Assembly: GCF_000735345.1 (NCBI RefSeq)
Contig: NZ_JMPJ01000076.1
Coordinates: 81,077 to 145,076, forward strand
Reading direction: 5' to 3'
DNA length: 64,000 nucleotides
From: Ewingella americana ATCC 33852
GTDB taxonomy: Bacteria; Pseudomonadota; Gammaproteobacteria; Enterobacterales; Enterobacteriaceae
Shown here: piece by piece, positions 55,137 through 63,394 of the stretch
Layout of the letters: every line of letters begins with the position of its first letter
Numbering within the stretch: the first letter of the stretch is position 1
Notes under the pieces: generated by a model
The model's input: the letters and a program-made list of their open reading frames with translations, nothing else
What the model was told of the DNA's origin: nothing
Database searches by the model: none
Position numbers and translations under genes: made by a program

Positions 55137-55511
55137 TTACTCCTCTTCAGCGTCTAAATCGAATTTCTGCCGCGCCTTTTCCACCTCGGGAAGATAACTG
55201 ATCGTCCAGTTATAGAGCGCGCTAAACGGCTCTTTCAGCGTGCGCCCTAATGGGGTGATGTGATACTCCACCGCGATAGGCGAGGCGGTGATCACTTTGC
55301 GATCCACAATGCCGTTGCGCTGCAATCTGCGCAGGCTTTGCGTTAGCGCCTTCTGAGTGATGCCATTTAACTGGCGCTTAATTGTATTAAATCGTAACGG
55401 CTGCTCGCACAGGGCGCTAAGGATCAGCACCGACCACTTATCCGCAATCTGGTCCAACAGCAGACGGTGCGGGCACTCATTGGTTTGGCAGGGGGCTTTT
55501 TGAATCGACAC
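55137..55511 (-). CDS. HxlR-family regulator
   Basis: 124 residues: CxxxECPHRLLLDQIADKWS with a conserved Cys near residue 8, and a winged helix (LRFNTIKRQLNGITQKALTQ SLRRLQRNGIVDRKV). HxlR proteins with an N-terminal Cys often sense electrophiles by thiol modification. The start is GTG 55511. Divergent from an old-yellow-enzyme-type gene; operator-like repeats lie between them. Confidence 0.87.
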   Translation of the reverse strand: MSIQKAPCQTNECPHRLLLDQIADKWSVLILSALCEQPLRFNTIKRQLNGITQKALTQSLRRLQRNGIVDRKVITASPIAVEYHITPLGRTLKEPFSALYNWTISYLPEVEKARQKFDLDAEEE

Positions 55512-55526
55512 AGTAGTTTCCTTAAC

Positions 55527-55579
55527 TATACCTGGTAGCGTTGTGGTGCCTGATTGACACTAGGTATACATAATATACC
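55527..55579. promoter_or_regulatory. candidate HxlR operator
   Basis: TATACCTGGT (55527-55536) and ACTAGGTATA (55559-55568) are inverted with one mismatch, and GGTATA/TATACC (55563-55579, 5-bp spacer) overlap the second. Three half-sites fit dimers of the divergent HxlR protein. Confidence 0.55.
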
Positions 55580-55614
55580 CTCGGCTTTGCAAACCACATA
55601 GAGAGAATTAAATC

Positions 55615-56736
55615 ATGAGCAAAGCGAATGTAGATGTCTTATTTCAACCTTTTCAGTTAAAAAATCTAACGCTTAAAAACCGTATTGTGATGGCTCCCAT
55701 GACCCGTTCTTTCTCGCCCAACGGCGTGCCGGGGGATGACGTGGCGGCCTACTATCAGCGCCGCGCGGCGGCGGATGTCGGATTGATTTTGTCGGAGGGG
55801 ACGGTGGTTGACCGCCCGGCCTCACGCAATGACCCAAAAATTCCTTTCTTCCACGGTGAAGCCTCACTGGCGGGTTGGAAAAAAGTGATTGATGAGGTTC
55901 ACGCGGCGGGCGGCAAAATGGGGCCACAGCTGTGGCATACCGGTTCAGTCGCCAGCTTTTTGACCGAATGGGTACCCGAAGCGCCGGTAGAAAGCCCTTC
56001 AGGGCTGATTGGTCCGGGCCAGCCGCGCGGGGAAATCATGAGCGATGAGGCAATTGCCGACACCATCGCCGCCTTCGCCCAAGCCGCCGCAGACGCCAAA
56101 CGCTTAGGCTTTGACGTCGCCGAAATCCACGGCGCACACGGCTATCTCATCGACCAATTCTTCTGGGCGGCGACCAACCTGCGCACCGACGGCTACGGCG
56201 GCGCGGCGCTAAAACAGCGTTCTCGCTTCGCCGCAGAAGTCGTGAAAGCCATGCGTCAGGCGGTCGGGCCAGACTTCCCGATCATCCTGCGCGTCAGCCA
56301 GTGGAAGCAGCAAGACTACGCCTTCCGACTGGCGACCACCCCGGATGCCATGACCGACTGGCTGCTGCCGCTGGTTGAGGCGGGCGTGGATATCCTGCAC
56401 TGCTCGCAGCGCCGCTTCTGGGAGCCAGAGTTCCCTGAGATTGATGGTGAGTCCGGGCTGAACTTCGCCGGTTGGGCGAAAAAATTGACCGGCGCGGCCA
56501 CCATCAGCGTGGGCTCGGTCGGGCTGTCGAATGACTTTATGGGCTCATTCACTGGCGAAGGCGCGCAACCCGCCAGCCTCGACAACCTGCTGCACCGTCT
56601 GGAACGCGACGAGTTCGACTTAATCGCCGTGGGCCGCGCGCTGCTCAGCGACCCGCAGTGGGTCAGTAAAATCCGCAACGGCAATCAGGACCAACTGCAT
56701 GATTTTGACGCCGCAAGCTTAGGCCAACTGGTCTAA
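55615..56736 (+). CDS. NADH:flavin oxidoreductase (old yellow enzyme family)
   Basis: 373-residue FMN-dependent ene-reductase: NRIVMAPMTRSFSPNGVPGD, IHGAHGYLIDQFFWAATNLR TDGYGG and VGRALLSDPQWVSKIRNG. The HGAHGYLIDQF motif carries the FMN/substrate His residues. Such enzymes reduce alpha,beta-unsaturated carbonyls and are induced by electrophiles; the divergent HxlR gene supports that. GAGAG lies before the ATG. Confidence 0.88.
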   Translation: MSKANVDVLFQPFQLKNLTLKNRIVMAPMTRSFSPNGVPGDDVAAYYQRRAAADVGLILSEGTVVDRPASRNDPKIPFFHGEASLAGWKKVIDEVHAAGGKMGPQLWHTGSVASFLTEWVPEAPVESPSGLIGPGQPRGEIMSDEAIADTIAAFAQAAADAKRLGFDVAEIHGAHGYLIDQFFWAATNLRTDGYGGAALKQRSRFAAEVVKAMRQAVGPDFPIILRVSQWKQQDYAFRLATTPDAMTDWLLPLVEAGVDILHCSQRRFWEPEFPEIDGESGLNFAGWAKKLTGAATISVGSVGLSNDFMGSFTGEGAQPASLDNLLHRLERDEFDLIAVGRALLSDPQWVSKIRNGNQDQLHDFDAASLGQLV

Positions 56737-56749
56737 CTTTCTGCTGATT

Positions 56750-56785
56750 AGCGGGTCTGTTGCTGAATCTGCCAACAGGCCCGCT
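56750..56785 (+). terminator. hairpin after the OYE gene
   Basis: AGCGGGTCTGTTG / CAACAGGCCCGCT, 13-bp stem with one G-U type mismatch, 13 bp after the stop. It has only a weak T-rich tail, so termination is uncertain. Confidence 0.45.
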
Positions 56786-56792
56786 TCTCCCG

Positions 56793-56920
56793 TGTTGCAA
56801 AACCCACACCTGACCCCAACAACTGTTGCAAATGCAGCAGCCTGCCGACGCCTTTAAAACATCCATCTGATTAATTTCACAGCACTTTCTCTTTCTGTCG
56901 CCTTGGCACGCCTTGTGCTA
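56793..56920 (+). promoter_or_regulatory. sigma-54 promoter with upstream activator sites for sfnG
   Basis: TGGCACGCCTTGTGCTA at 56904-56920 has the -24 GG and -12 GC exactly 10 bp apart, the sigma-54 pattern. Upstream are two TGTTGCAAA sites (56793-56801 and 56824-56832), 31 bp apart; the second extends to TGTTGCAAATGCAGCA, a near-perfect dyad, about 100 bp before the expected start. This fits an enhancer-binding regulator such as SfnR, known for sfnG in Pseudomonas. No such regulator gene is in the window. Confidence 0.65.
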
Positions 56921-57006
56921 TCTGATTTATATCCAAATGGTATTTGTAATTAGATAAATATCGAAATTGGTTATATATAAATTTGCTTATCACGAGGGAG
57001 ATAACG

Positions 57007-58095
57007 ATGTCAGCAAATCAAACCAAGCAAGATCCTATTCAGTTTGCCTATTGGGTGCCTAACGTGTCGGGCGGGCTGGTGATCAGTAATATCCCGCAGC
57101 GCACCAGCTGGGATATCGGCTATAACCGCAAACTGGCGCAAATTGCCGAGAAAGCAGGGTTTGACTACGCCCTGACGCAGATTCGCTTCACCGCCGGTTA
57201 TGGTGCGGACAATCAGCACGAATCGGTCTCTTTTTCTCAGGCTCTGCTCGATTCCACCGAGAAGCTCAAAGTGATAGCCGCGCTGCTGCCGGGACCGTGG
57301 AACCCGACGCTGGCGGCCAAGCAGATCGCCACCATCAGCCATCTTTCAGAGGCGCGCATTGCCGTCAATATCGTCAGCGGCTGGTTTCGCGGGGAATTTA
57401 AAGCTATTGGCGAGCCGTGGTTAGATCACGAAGAGCGTTATTTGCGCTCAGAAGAGTTTATTCGCTGCTTACGCGGCATCTGGACCGAACCCAGCTTCAC
57501 CTTTGCCGGGGATTTCTACCGCTACCGCGACTACTCGCTCAAACCCAAACCTTTAAGCCCGCTGCCGGAGATTTTCCAAGGAGGAAGCTCGCGCGCGGCG
57601 CGGGATATGGCGGCCAGAGTGTCGGACTGGTACTTCACTAATGGCAACACGCCAGAGGGCGTCAAACAGCAAATCGATGATTTACAAACCAAAGCGGCGG
57701 CCAATCACCACAGCGTTAAGGTCGGCCTGAACGGCTTTGTGATTGCCCGAGACACCGAGAAAGAGGCCAAAGAGGTGTTGCAGGAGATCCTCGACCACGC
57801 CAATCCCGAGGCGGTGAAAGGCTTCCAGCATGAAGTGAAAAACGCTGGAAGTGCTTCACCCGAAGGCGAGGGCAACTGGGCAAAATCCACCCTCGAGGAT
57901 TTGGTGCAGTACAATGATGGCTTCAAAACCAACCTTATCGGCACGCCGCAACAAATCGCCGAACGGATCATCGAGCTGAAACATGCGGGTGTGAACCTGA
58001 TGCTGCTGGCGTTTCTGCATTTTCAGGAAGAGGTCGAGTTCTTCGGCAAAGAGGTGATTCCGCTGGTGCGCGAACTGGAGAAAAAACAGCGTTAG
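57007..58095 (+). CDS. sfnG: dimethylsulfone monooxygenase SfnG
   Basis: 362-residue luciferase-like FMNH2-dependent monooxygenase of the SfnG type: FAYWVPNVSGGLVISNIPQR at the N-terminus, LPGPWNPTLAAKQIATISH, VNIVSGWFRGEFKAIGEPWL and GSSRAARDMAARVSDWYF. SfnG oxidises dimethylsulfone to methanesulfinate for sulfur use. The start is ATG 57007 after GAGGGAG; an upstream start lacks a site. Its promoter looks sigma-54 dependent. A flavin reductase is not nearby. Confidence 0.88.
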   Translation: MSANQTKQDPIQFAYWVPNVSGGLVISNIPQRTSWDIGYNRKLAQIAEKAGFDYALTQIRFTAGYGADNQHESVSFSQALLDSTEKLKVIAALLPGPWNPTLAAKQIATISHLSEARIAVNIVSGWFRGEFKAIGEPWLDHEERYLRSEEFIRCLRGIWTEPSFTFAGDFYRYRDYSLKPKPLSPLPEIFQGGSSRAARDMAARVSDWYFTNGNTPEGVKQQIDDLQTKAAANHHSVKVGLNGFVIARDTEKEAKEVLQEILDHANPEAVKGFQHEVKNAGSASPEGEGNWAKSTLEDLVQYNDGFKTNLIGTPQQIAERIIELKHAGVNLMLLAFLHFQEEVEFFGKEVIPLVRELEKKQR

Positions 58096-58200
58096 TTCTA
58101 GCTTATCTCGAACCAGCCTAAGCGCTGCTTCTGCCGACGTTGCGGCCAGAGAATATAGGATATATTCTCTGGTTATCACCTTCTTTATAGGCGCAGCGCT

Positions 58201-59856
58201 ATGTCCTCTTCCCATCCCCTGTTACAGGCCACCCGGCTGGCGATTAGCACGACCAGCGGGAGCACGCTGGTTAACCCGATTTCGTTTCAAGTGAACAGAA
58301 GGGAGATCGTGGCGCTGGTGGGGGAGTCTGGCTCGGGCAAAACCCTGAGTTCGCTGGCGCTGATGGGGCTATTGCCCGTGGGCGTTGAGCAGTCACAGGG
58401 CGAGATCCACTTCGACGGCCAGCTGATCGTCAGCCCCGGTTACTCGTCGGTAGAAGCTCTGCGAGGCCACCGCATGGCGACGGTTTTTCAGGAGCCGATG
58501 ACCAGTATGAATCCGGTGCTGAAGATTGGCGAGCAGATTGCCGAAGTGCTGGTTCGCCATCAAAACCTCAGTTGGAAGCAGGCTTACCGGCAGGTTATTG
58601 CCTTACTCGACCGGGTGGGCATCCTCAATCCCGAACAGCGCGCCAAACAGTATATTCACCAGCTTTCCGGAGGGATGCGCCAACGGGTGATGATTGCCAG
58701 CGCCATTAGCTGTAAACCGGCTTTACTGATTGCCGATGAGCCGACTACCGCGCTGGATGTCACCATTCAAGCGCAGATCCTCGCCCTGCTACAAGAGTTA
58801 CAGCAGGAGATGGAGATGGGCATTTTGCTTATCACCCATGACCTGAGTCTGGTGGCTCGCTACGCCGACCGCGCCTATGTGATGCATGGCGGCAATATTG
58901 TCGAGGAAGGAGAGGTAGCAGCTCTACTCACCGCGCCGCAAAACCCCTACACCCAAAAGCTGATTGCCGCGTCACAGCCGGAGATCAGCCCTCCCTTTAC
59001 AGCAAACGCCGACCAGCAGCCCTTGCTCAGCCTGCGTTCGCTGACCAAAAGCTATCCGCAAAAGCGCGCTTTACCCTTCGTCAAACCCACGCGCCAGACG
59101 GTGCTGTTTCCGACCAGTTTGGAAATTCGCCGTGGAGAAATTGTTGGCCTGATTGGCGAGTCCGGTTCGGGCAAAACGACCTTGGGTAGGGCGGCAATTG
59201 GCCTGATCCCCGCCGACAGCGGCGAGGTGGTTTTCGACGGCATTGACCTGCGCAATGCCAACCCGACTCAGAAGCTGGCGATGCGCCGCCGGGCGCAAAT
59301 CATCTTTCAGGACCCGTTCGCCAGCCTCAATCCAAAAATCACCGTCGGTGAGCAAATCGCCGAGCCGCTGCGGGTGCATAAACTGCGCCCGCCCTCGATG
59401 ATTGCAGGTCGAGTGGCGGAACTGCTTGAACTGGTGGGTCTGGAGCCACACCACGCACAGCGTCTGCCGGGAGCCTTTTCGGGTGGCCAGCGCCAGCGTA
59501 TAGCCATCGCCCGCGCATTGGCCCTCGAACCTGACCTGCTGGTGGCGGACGAAGCCGTGTCGGCGCTCGATCTCTCCGTTCGCGGGCAAATCCTGTCACT
59601 GCTGGGTCGCCTGCGCGAAGAACTCGGTCTTTCGGTGCTGTTCATTAGCCATGACTTAAGCGCCGTGCGCCAAGTCTGCGACCGCGTAGTGGTGCTGTTT
59701 CGCGGCAACGTAGTTGAAAGCGGCCCCGCCGAGCAGGTCCTCGACGCCCCGCAGCACGACTACACCCGCCAGCTTCTCGCCGCCGGACCAGACATTCAGC
59801 AGGCGCTGTTACTGCGGCGCGCAAATAAGAAATTTCAGACGGAGCAGCAGTTGTAG
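58201..59856 (+). CDS. two-domain oligopeptide-type ABC ATPase
   Basis: 551 residues carrying two DppD/DppF-type ATPase domains in one chain. Domain 1: GESGSGKT (~41-48), LSGGMRQRV (~154), [11 protein letters not shown]. Domain 2: GESGSGKT (~318), [15 protein letters not shown] (~426), [11 protein letters not shown]. Fused forms such as GsiA or YejF drive peptide or glutathione import. No permease or binding-protein gene is adjacent, so it may work with distant partners or have lost them. It follows sfnG by 105 bp in the same direction, but a link is not shown. Confidence 0.87.
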   Translation: MSSSHPLLQATRLAISTTSGSTLVNPISFQVNRREIVALVGESGSGKTLSSLALMGLLPVGVEQSQGEIHFDGQLIVSPGYSSVEALRGHRMATVFQEPMTSMNPVLKIGEQIAEVLVRHQNLSWKQAYRQVIALLDRVGILNPEQRAKQYIHQLSGGMRQRVMIASAISCKPALLIADEPTTALDVTIQAQILALLQELQQEMEMGILLITHDLSLVARYADRAYVMHGGNIVEEGEVAALLTAPQNPYTQKLIAASQPEISPPFTANADQQPLLSLRSLTKSYPQKRALPFVKPTRQTVLFPTSLEIRRGEIVGLIGESGSGKTTLGRAAIGLIPADSGEVVFDGIDLRNANPTQKLAMRRRAQIIFQDPFASLNPKITVGEQIAEPLRVHKLRPPSMIAGRVAELLELVGLEPHHAQRLPGAFSGGQRQRIAIARALALEPDLLVADEAVSALDLSVRGQILSLLGRLREELGLSVLFISHDLSAVRQVCDRVVVLFRGNVVESGPAEQVLDAPQHDYTRQLLAAGPDIQQALLLRRANKKFQTEQQL

Positions 59857-59876
59857 CCCAATAATGAAAAGTAACC

Positions 59877-59905
59877 TTTGGCGAAACGCTAGCCATGGGT
59901 AAAAT
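59877..59905 (+). promoter_or_regulatory. candidate promoter for the T6SS cargo genes
   Basis: TTTGGC (59877-59882), 17-bp spacer, TAAAAT (59900-59905), 36 bp upstream of the small ORF. A good sigma-70 fit, not tested. Confidence 0.4.
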
Positions 59906-59940
59906 GAGCGCAGAATAACCATATAAAAAAGGAAATTAAT

Positions 59941-60108
59941 ATGGATACGATGCGTCGCAGCGGGAGCACGCTCGCACATTGGCTGGAAATCGTTCAATCT
60001 GGCCCTTCAGTTTATCAGCCCCTTTCTCAGAGCCTGAGGCTCAACACCCCCTATTCGGCGGCAAAAAACCTTGTTTCAAGCTTCACTCCGCCTAGGAGGG
60101 TGCACTAA
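59941..60108 (+). CDS. 55-residue protein coupled to the PAAR effector
   Basis: ATG 59941 follows AAAAAAGGAAATTAAT, a strong ribosome site. The 55-codon frame (starting MDTMRRSGSTLAHWLEIVQS, with a central hydrophobic patch and a basic TPPRRVH end) stops in TAATG, overlapping the start of the PAAR-Tle1 gene by one base. The AGGAGG for that gene lies inside its last codons. That layout implies coupled translation. I do not recognise the protein; it may be a chaperone-like or adaptor peptide, a leader, or the remnant of a larger adaptor gene. Confidence 0.55.
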   Translation: MDTMRRSGSTLAHWLEIVQSGPSVYQPLSQSLRLNTPYSAAKNLVSSFTPPRRVH

Positions 60109-61937
60109 TGACAAAAGGTTATTACCTGGTCGTCGAGGACGAAACTACCTGTGGCGGTATTATTCTGGAAGGGGATTTTACCCACACACTGTTTGGCAGA
60201 GCGGTAGCAAGGGAAGAGGATAGGGTTAGCTGCGGCAAGCACCCCGGCACTTACATCATTGTGGGGCACATTCCCCATGACACCATTAACGGCCGCAAAT
60301 TTGCCGGTACGCTGCACAGTAGAAGTAGCTGCCCGTGCAATGCAGAATTCATTCCATCAATGGTGAATGACACCTATGAATTCATCGGTGAAGAAACGGC
60401 GGCAAAGAGCTCAAGCGCAGAGCCGGAGCAGCGCGGGCAGGCGGCAAAGAAACCGAAACGCGAAATTACCCTAACCCTCGGCGTGTTTTTTGATGGTACG
60501 GGGAATAATGCCAACAATACCGACGCGCGTCTCAAGGCATGTAATGCCGAGCATTATGAGATGAGCAGTGCCGATGCGATATCCTCAGTACAGCAGTGTG
60601 TCAAAATTACGCATGGGCTAAGTGGTATCTCGGCTGGTAGCCATCTTGGGTATTACACCAATGTATATTGGCTTAACACTCTATATAGCCAAAGCCTCAC
60701 TGCCGATACAGGGCAGGGACAACGGGCAATTTATATCGAGGGAATTGGTACTGAGACAAATCAAGCAGATAGCGGTTATGGAATGGGTACCGGAAGTGGC
60801 GATACTGGTGTCATACGAAAAACGGATAAGGCTGTAAATGAGATAAGTAATGCGATAACTCATTATTTAGAGAGTTTTTGCGAAGTAGATTCTGACACTA
60901 TCAAAGAATTGCAATTCGATATCTTTGGCTTTAGCCGTGGTGCCGCAGCCGCTCGGCATTTTGCCAATCGCGTGTTCTCTCAAGACCCCCAAATTATTGC
61001 CGCGATAAAAGCGGGATTAGGCAATGTTGAGTTCAGCGGCACTCCGGGAGGTAAAACCCGGTTTATTGGCATTTTTGATACCGTGGCCGCCATCGGCACG
61101 CCCGAAAATGGTTTTAACCCTCATACAGCGGATACAGGCGATGTGAATATTGCACTGCGCCCCGGTGTAGCAGAAAAAGTCTTCCATATTACTGCCCAGC
61201 ACGAGTGCCGATTTAACTTTGCGCTCAACAGTGTGAAACCCGCATGGCCAGAAGTTGAGTTACCCGGAGCCCATTCCGATATTGGAGGGGGTTATAACCC
61301 GGTGGAATACGAAGCCTATTTTCTGACTCGACCGCAGTTTGAAACCGTCCCCTTCTCTACTGACGATAAACAGACAAAGGTTTATCAGCAAACAGTGCAA
61401 CAGCTCAAAGAGATGAATCAGTTTCCGGCCATTAATTCAATTTGTCAGAATGTCGAAATAGACGTTAAAACCTGGCATGACGACAGGATGCCAGCTGACC
61501 ATTACGGCAGATTACAAAAACGAAGTGCCGCCGCTTTGACACTGGAGCGGACAACATACAATGACTGGTCAAAGGTTCCTCTGCGAGTGATGCTCGATGC
61601 TGCACAAGAGGCAGGAGTGAAATTCGATCCAGTTGATGAAAGCGTGCCCGATTTTGCCTTACCGGAAGAGCTGAATTATCTTAGTGAAAAAGCGCTTCGC
61701 CTTGGTAGAGCTGTACGTAGTGGTGACACTAAATATGTTTTTGTATCTCCGGAACTCAATGTATTAGCTAAAAAGTATCTCCACTGCTCTGCAAACTGGA
61801 ATAGCGTCATCAAAGATGAACAAGGTCTACCTATTGGTGCTGTTAAACCCGCCAAAATAGTCACTTTTACCAACCGGCCAGATGAACAGTGGCATCGGAC
61901 GGTATACAATATGGATGGGAAAAAAATATGGAAATAA
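60108..61937 (+). CDS. PAAR-Tle1 type VI secretion phospholipase effector
   Basis: 609 residues. The N-terminal ~90 residues form a PAAR-like tip domain (GGIILEGDFTHTLFGRAVAR, then CGKHPGTYIIVGH and RSSCPC). After a Lys/Ala-rich linker comes a DUF2235/Tle1 lipase domain: LGVFFDGTGNNANNTDARL, DIFGFSRGAAAARHFANRVF with nucleophile Ser276, FDTVAAIGTP (Asp) and ELPGAHSDIGGGY with the catalytic His. Tle1 effectors degrade phospholipids of target cells after T6SS delivery. It lies in an island with three immunity genes; no VgrG or Hcp gene is in the window, so it would load onto a spike coded elsewhere. The start overlaps the small ORF by one base. Confidence 0.88.
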   Translation: MTKGYYLVVEDETTCGGIILEGDFTHTLFGRAVAREEDRVSCGKHPGTYIIVGHIPHDTINGRKFAGTLHSRSSCPCNAEFIPSMVNDTYEFIGEETAAKSSSAEPEQRGQAAKKPKREITLTLGVFFDGTGNNANNTDARLKACNAEHYEMSSADAISSVQQCVKITHGLSGISAGSHLGYYTNVYWLNTLYSQSLTADTGQGQRAIYIEGIGTETNQADSGYGMGTGSGDTGVIRKTDKAVNEISNAITHYLESFCEVDSDTIKELQFDIFGFSRGAAAARHFANRVFSQDPQIIAAIKAGLGNVEFSGTPGGKTRFIGIFDTVAAIGTPENGFNPHTADTGDVNIALRPGVAEKVFHITAQHECRFNFALNSVKPAWPEVELPGAHSDIGGGYNPVEYEAYFLTRPQFETVPFSTDDKQTKVYQQTVQQLKEMNQFPAINSICQNVEIDVKTWHDDRMPADHYGRLQKRSAAALTLERTTYNDWSKVPLRVMLDAAQEAGVKFDPVDESVPDFALPEELNYLSEKALRLGRAVRSGDTKYVFVSPELNVLAKKYLHCSANWNSVIKDEQGLPIGAVKPAKIVTFTNRPDEQWHRTVYNMDGKKIWK

Positions 61938-62590
61938 TACGTCTGGCAGGCCTTCTTTCTGCATTGATTATTACTGGCTGTCAAAGCGCCGTTGAAGCCA
62001 ATACTATTAAGTCAGAAAGGGCTGCTCCAGAAGAGTGGTACTTTACTTTTATCACTCCCAAAGCTCTGCCAGCTTTAGTGACTTATGCCATTGTTATGGA
62101 CACCAAAGGCAACGCTTATAGCTTTAAAACCCTCGATAAGACACATACAGGCCCAGAAATAGTGGGAAGCTGGGGAGATAGGCCTCGTAATCCGCCTGGA
62201 TACTGGAACAAAATTCAAAATCCGCCCAAATACATTACCTTTTGTTGGGATTCCATTATCGATAAAAAGGTTTATGAAACCCGCCTGTCCTTTTCTGCCT
62301 CCCTTGATGAAAAAATGAGGAAGCCCGCAGGGCATAAAAATTATCGCGGCTTGGAAGTGTATTACGACATGATGATAATTGGTCTGGCTCCAGAGGGAAA
62401 AGTGACTGCCTGGCTGCAAGATGTGGGTAAATATCCCAATTATCTCGTAACACCTTCATCTATAAAAACACTCTCCGGAGAGCAGTTAGATATCTGTAAA
62501 GGCATTACCAAGCATCCAAATGGGTACAAATATTACGGTGAGACGCCAGATTTCATCAAAGGTAAAACCTATCCCTACGGGAATTGGTGA
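61928..62590 (+). CDS. DUF2931 lipoprotein, Tle1 immunity protein 1
   Basis: 220 residues: signal peptide with lipobox (LIITGC, Cys near residue 18), then the DUF2931 domain with DTKGNAYSFKTLDKTHTGPE, ITFCWDSIIDKKVYET and GLAPEGKVTAWLQDVGKYPN. Tli1-type immunity proteins are periplasmic lipoproteins that neutralise Tle1. The start overlaps the effector stop by 10 bp. The 3' 104 bp (62450-62553) differ from copy 3 at only three positions, while the rest is much more divergent, pointing to gene conversion. Confidence 0.85.
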   Translation: MEIIRLAGLLSALIITGCQSAVEANTIKSERAAPEEWYFTFITPKALPALVTYAIVMDTKGNAYSFKTLDKTHTGPEIVGSWGDRPRNPPGYWNKIQNPPKYITFCWDSIIDKKVYETRLSFSASLDEKMRKPAGHKNYRGLEVYYDMMIIGLAPEGKVTAWLQDVGKYPNYLVTPSSIKTLSGEQLDICKGITKHPNGYKYYGETPDFIKGKTYPYGNW

Positions 62591-62668
62591 GACGTAATTG
62601 CGGCCAAGAGGGCCGCTTAAAATGGAGGGTAAAGGTATATGGAAATAACACGTCTGGCTGTGCTTTTT
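62588..62668 (+). repeat. intergenic repeat between immunity genes (copy 1)
   Basis: About 70 bp, covering the stop, spacer and start of the next gene, repeat at 63314-63394 with five mismatches. It holds a GCGGCC-AAGAG-GGCCGC hairpin (62600-62616) and the GGAGGG ribosome site. It fits unit duplication of an immunity gene with its spacer. Confidence 0.8.
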
Positions 62669-63316
62669 TCGGCATTGGTTTTGAGTGGATGTCATAGCGC
62701 AGGGCAAGAGAATTCAACTTCTGAAGTCAGCAAATATGCCACTCCCTATGGAGAGTGGAAATTCGATTTTTTTACTCCTAAATTACTGTCTGCTGTAGTG
62801 ACTCATGTCAAATTGATTGATACCGATGGCTATGTTTATGAGTTTAATACTATCGATAAAACTCAATCAGACCCAGAGGTCGTGGGGGCTTGGAATGACT
62901 TTACGCGGAGTAACTTCGTCTCAATCAATTACAACAAGGCTAAATACCCGCCACATTTTATGGTTTTTTGCTGGGACTCAGTCATAGACAAAAAAGTGTA
63001 TGAGACTTATCTAACATTCAAGCAGCCGATTTGGGAGAAAATGATCACTCCCGCCGCTCATAAAGATTCGTATGGGCGTATAACCTATTACAAAACGATG
63101 GTTATTGGCCTTGCACCCGAGGGGAAAGTCGCTGTTTGGTTGCAAGATGTTGACGATCATCCCAACTATCGCGTTACACCTACAGCCATAAAAACACTTT
63201 CCGGTGACCAGCTAAATATTTGCAAAGGAATCACTGATAGTGATTTTTCATATGGATATGATCAAGACATAAAAGATTTCATCAAAGGCAAAACCTATCC
63301 CTACGGGAATTGGTGA
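62639..63316 (+). CDS. DUF2931 lipoprotein, Tle1 immunity protein 2
   Basis: 225 residues. Lipoprotein signal MEITRLAVLFSALVLSGC, then DUF2931 (IDTDGYVYEFNTIDKTQSDP, FMVFCWDSVIDKKVYETYLT, GLAPEGKVAVWLQDVDDHPN) ending in the same FIKGKTYPYGNW as copy 1. It differs from copy 1 by many residues in the middle and near the C-terminus, so it may protect against another Tle1 variant. GGAGGG lies 9 nt before the ATG. A 48-bp spacer with a hairpin precedes it. Confidence 0.85.
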   Translation: MEITRLAVLFSALVLSGCHSAGQENSTSEVSKYATPYGEWKFDFFTPKLLSAVVTHVKLIDTDGYVYEFNTIDKTQSDPEVVGAWNDFTRSNFVSINYNKAKYPPHFMVFCWDSVIDKKVYETYLTFKQPIWEKMITPAAHKDSYGRITYYKTMVIGLAPEGKVAVWLQDVDDHPNYRVTPTAIKTLSGDQLNICKGITDSDFSYGYDQDIKDFIKGKTYPYGNW

Positions 63317-63394
63317 GGTGTAATTGCGGCCAAGAGAGCCGCTAAAAATGGAGGGTAAAGATATATGGAAATAACACGTCTGGCCGCAAGCTTA
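63314..63394 (+). repeat. intergenic repeat between immunity genes (copy 2)
   Basis: Second copy of the spacer unit; its hairpin is GCGGCC-AAGAG-AGCCGC (63326-63342), one mismatch from the first. Confidence 0.8.
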
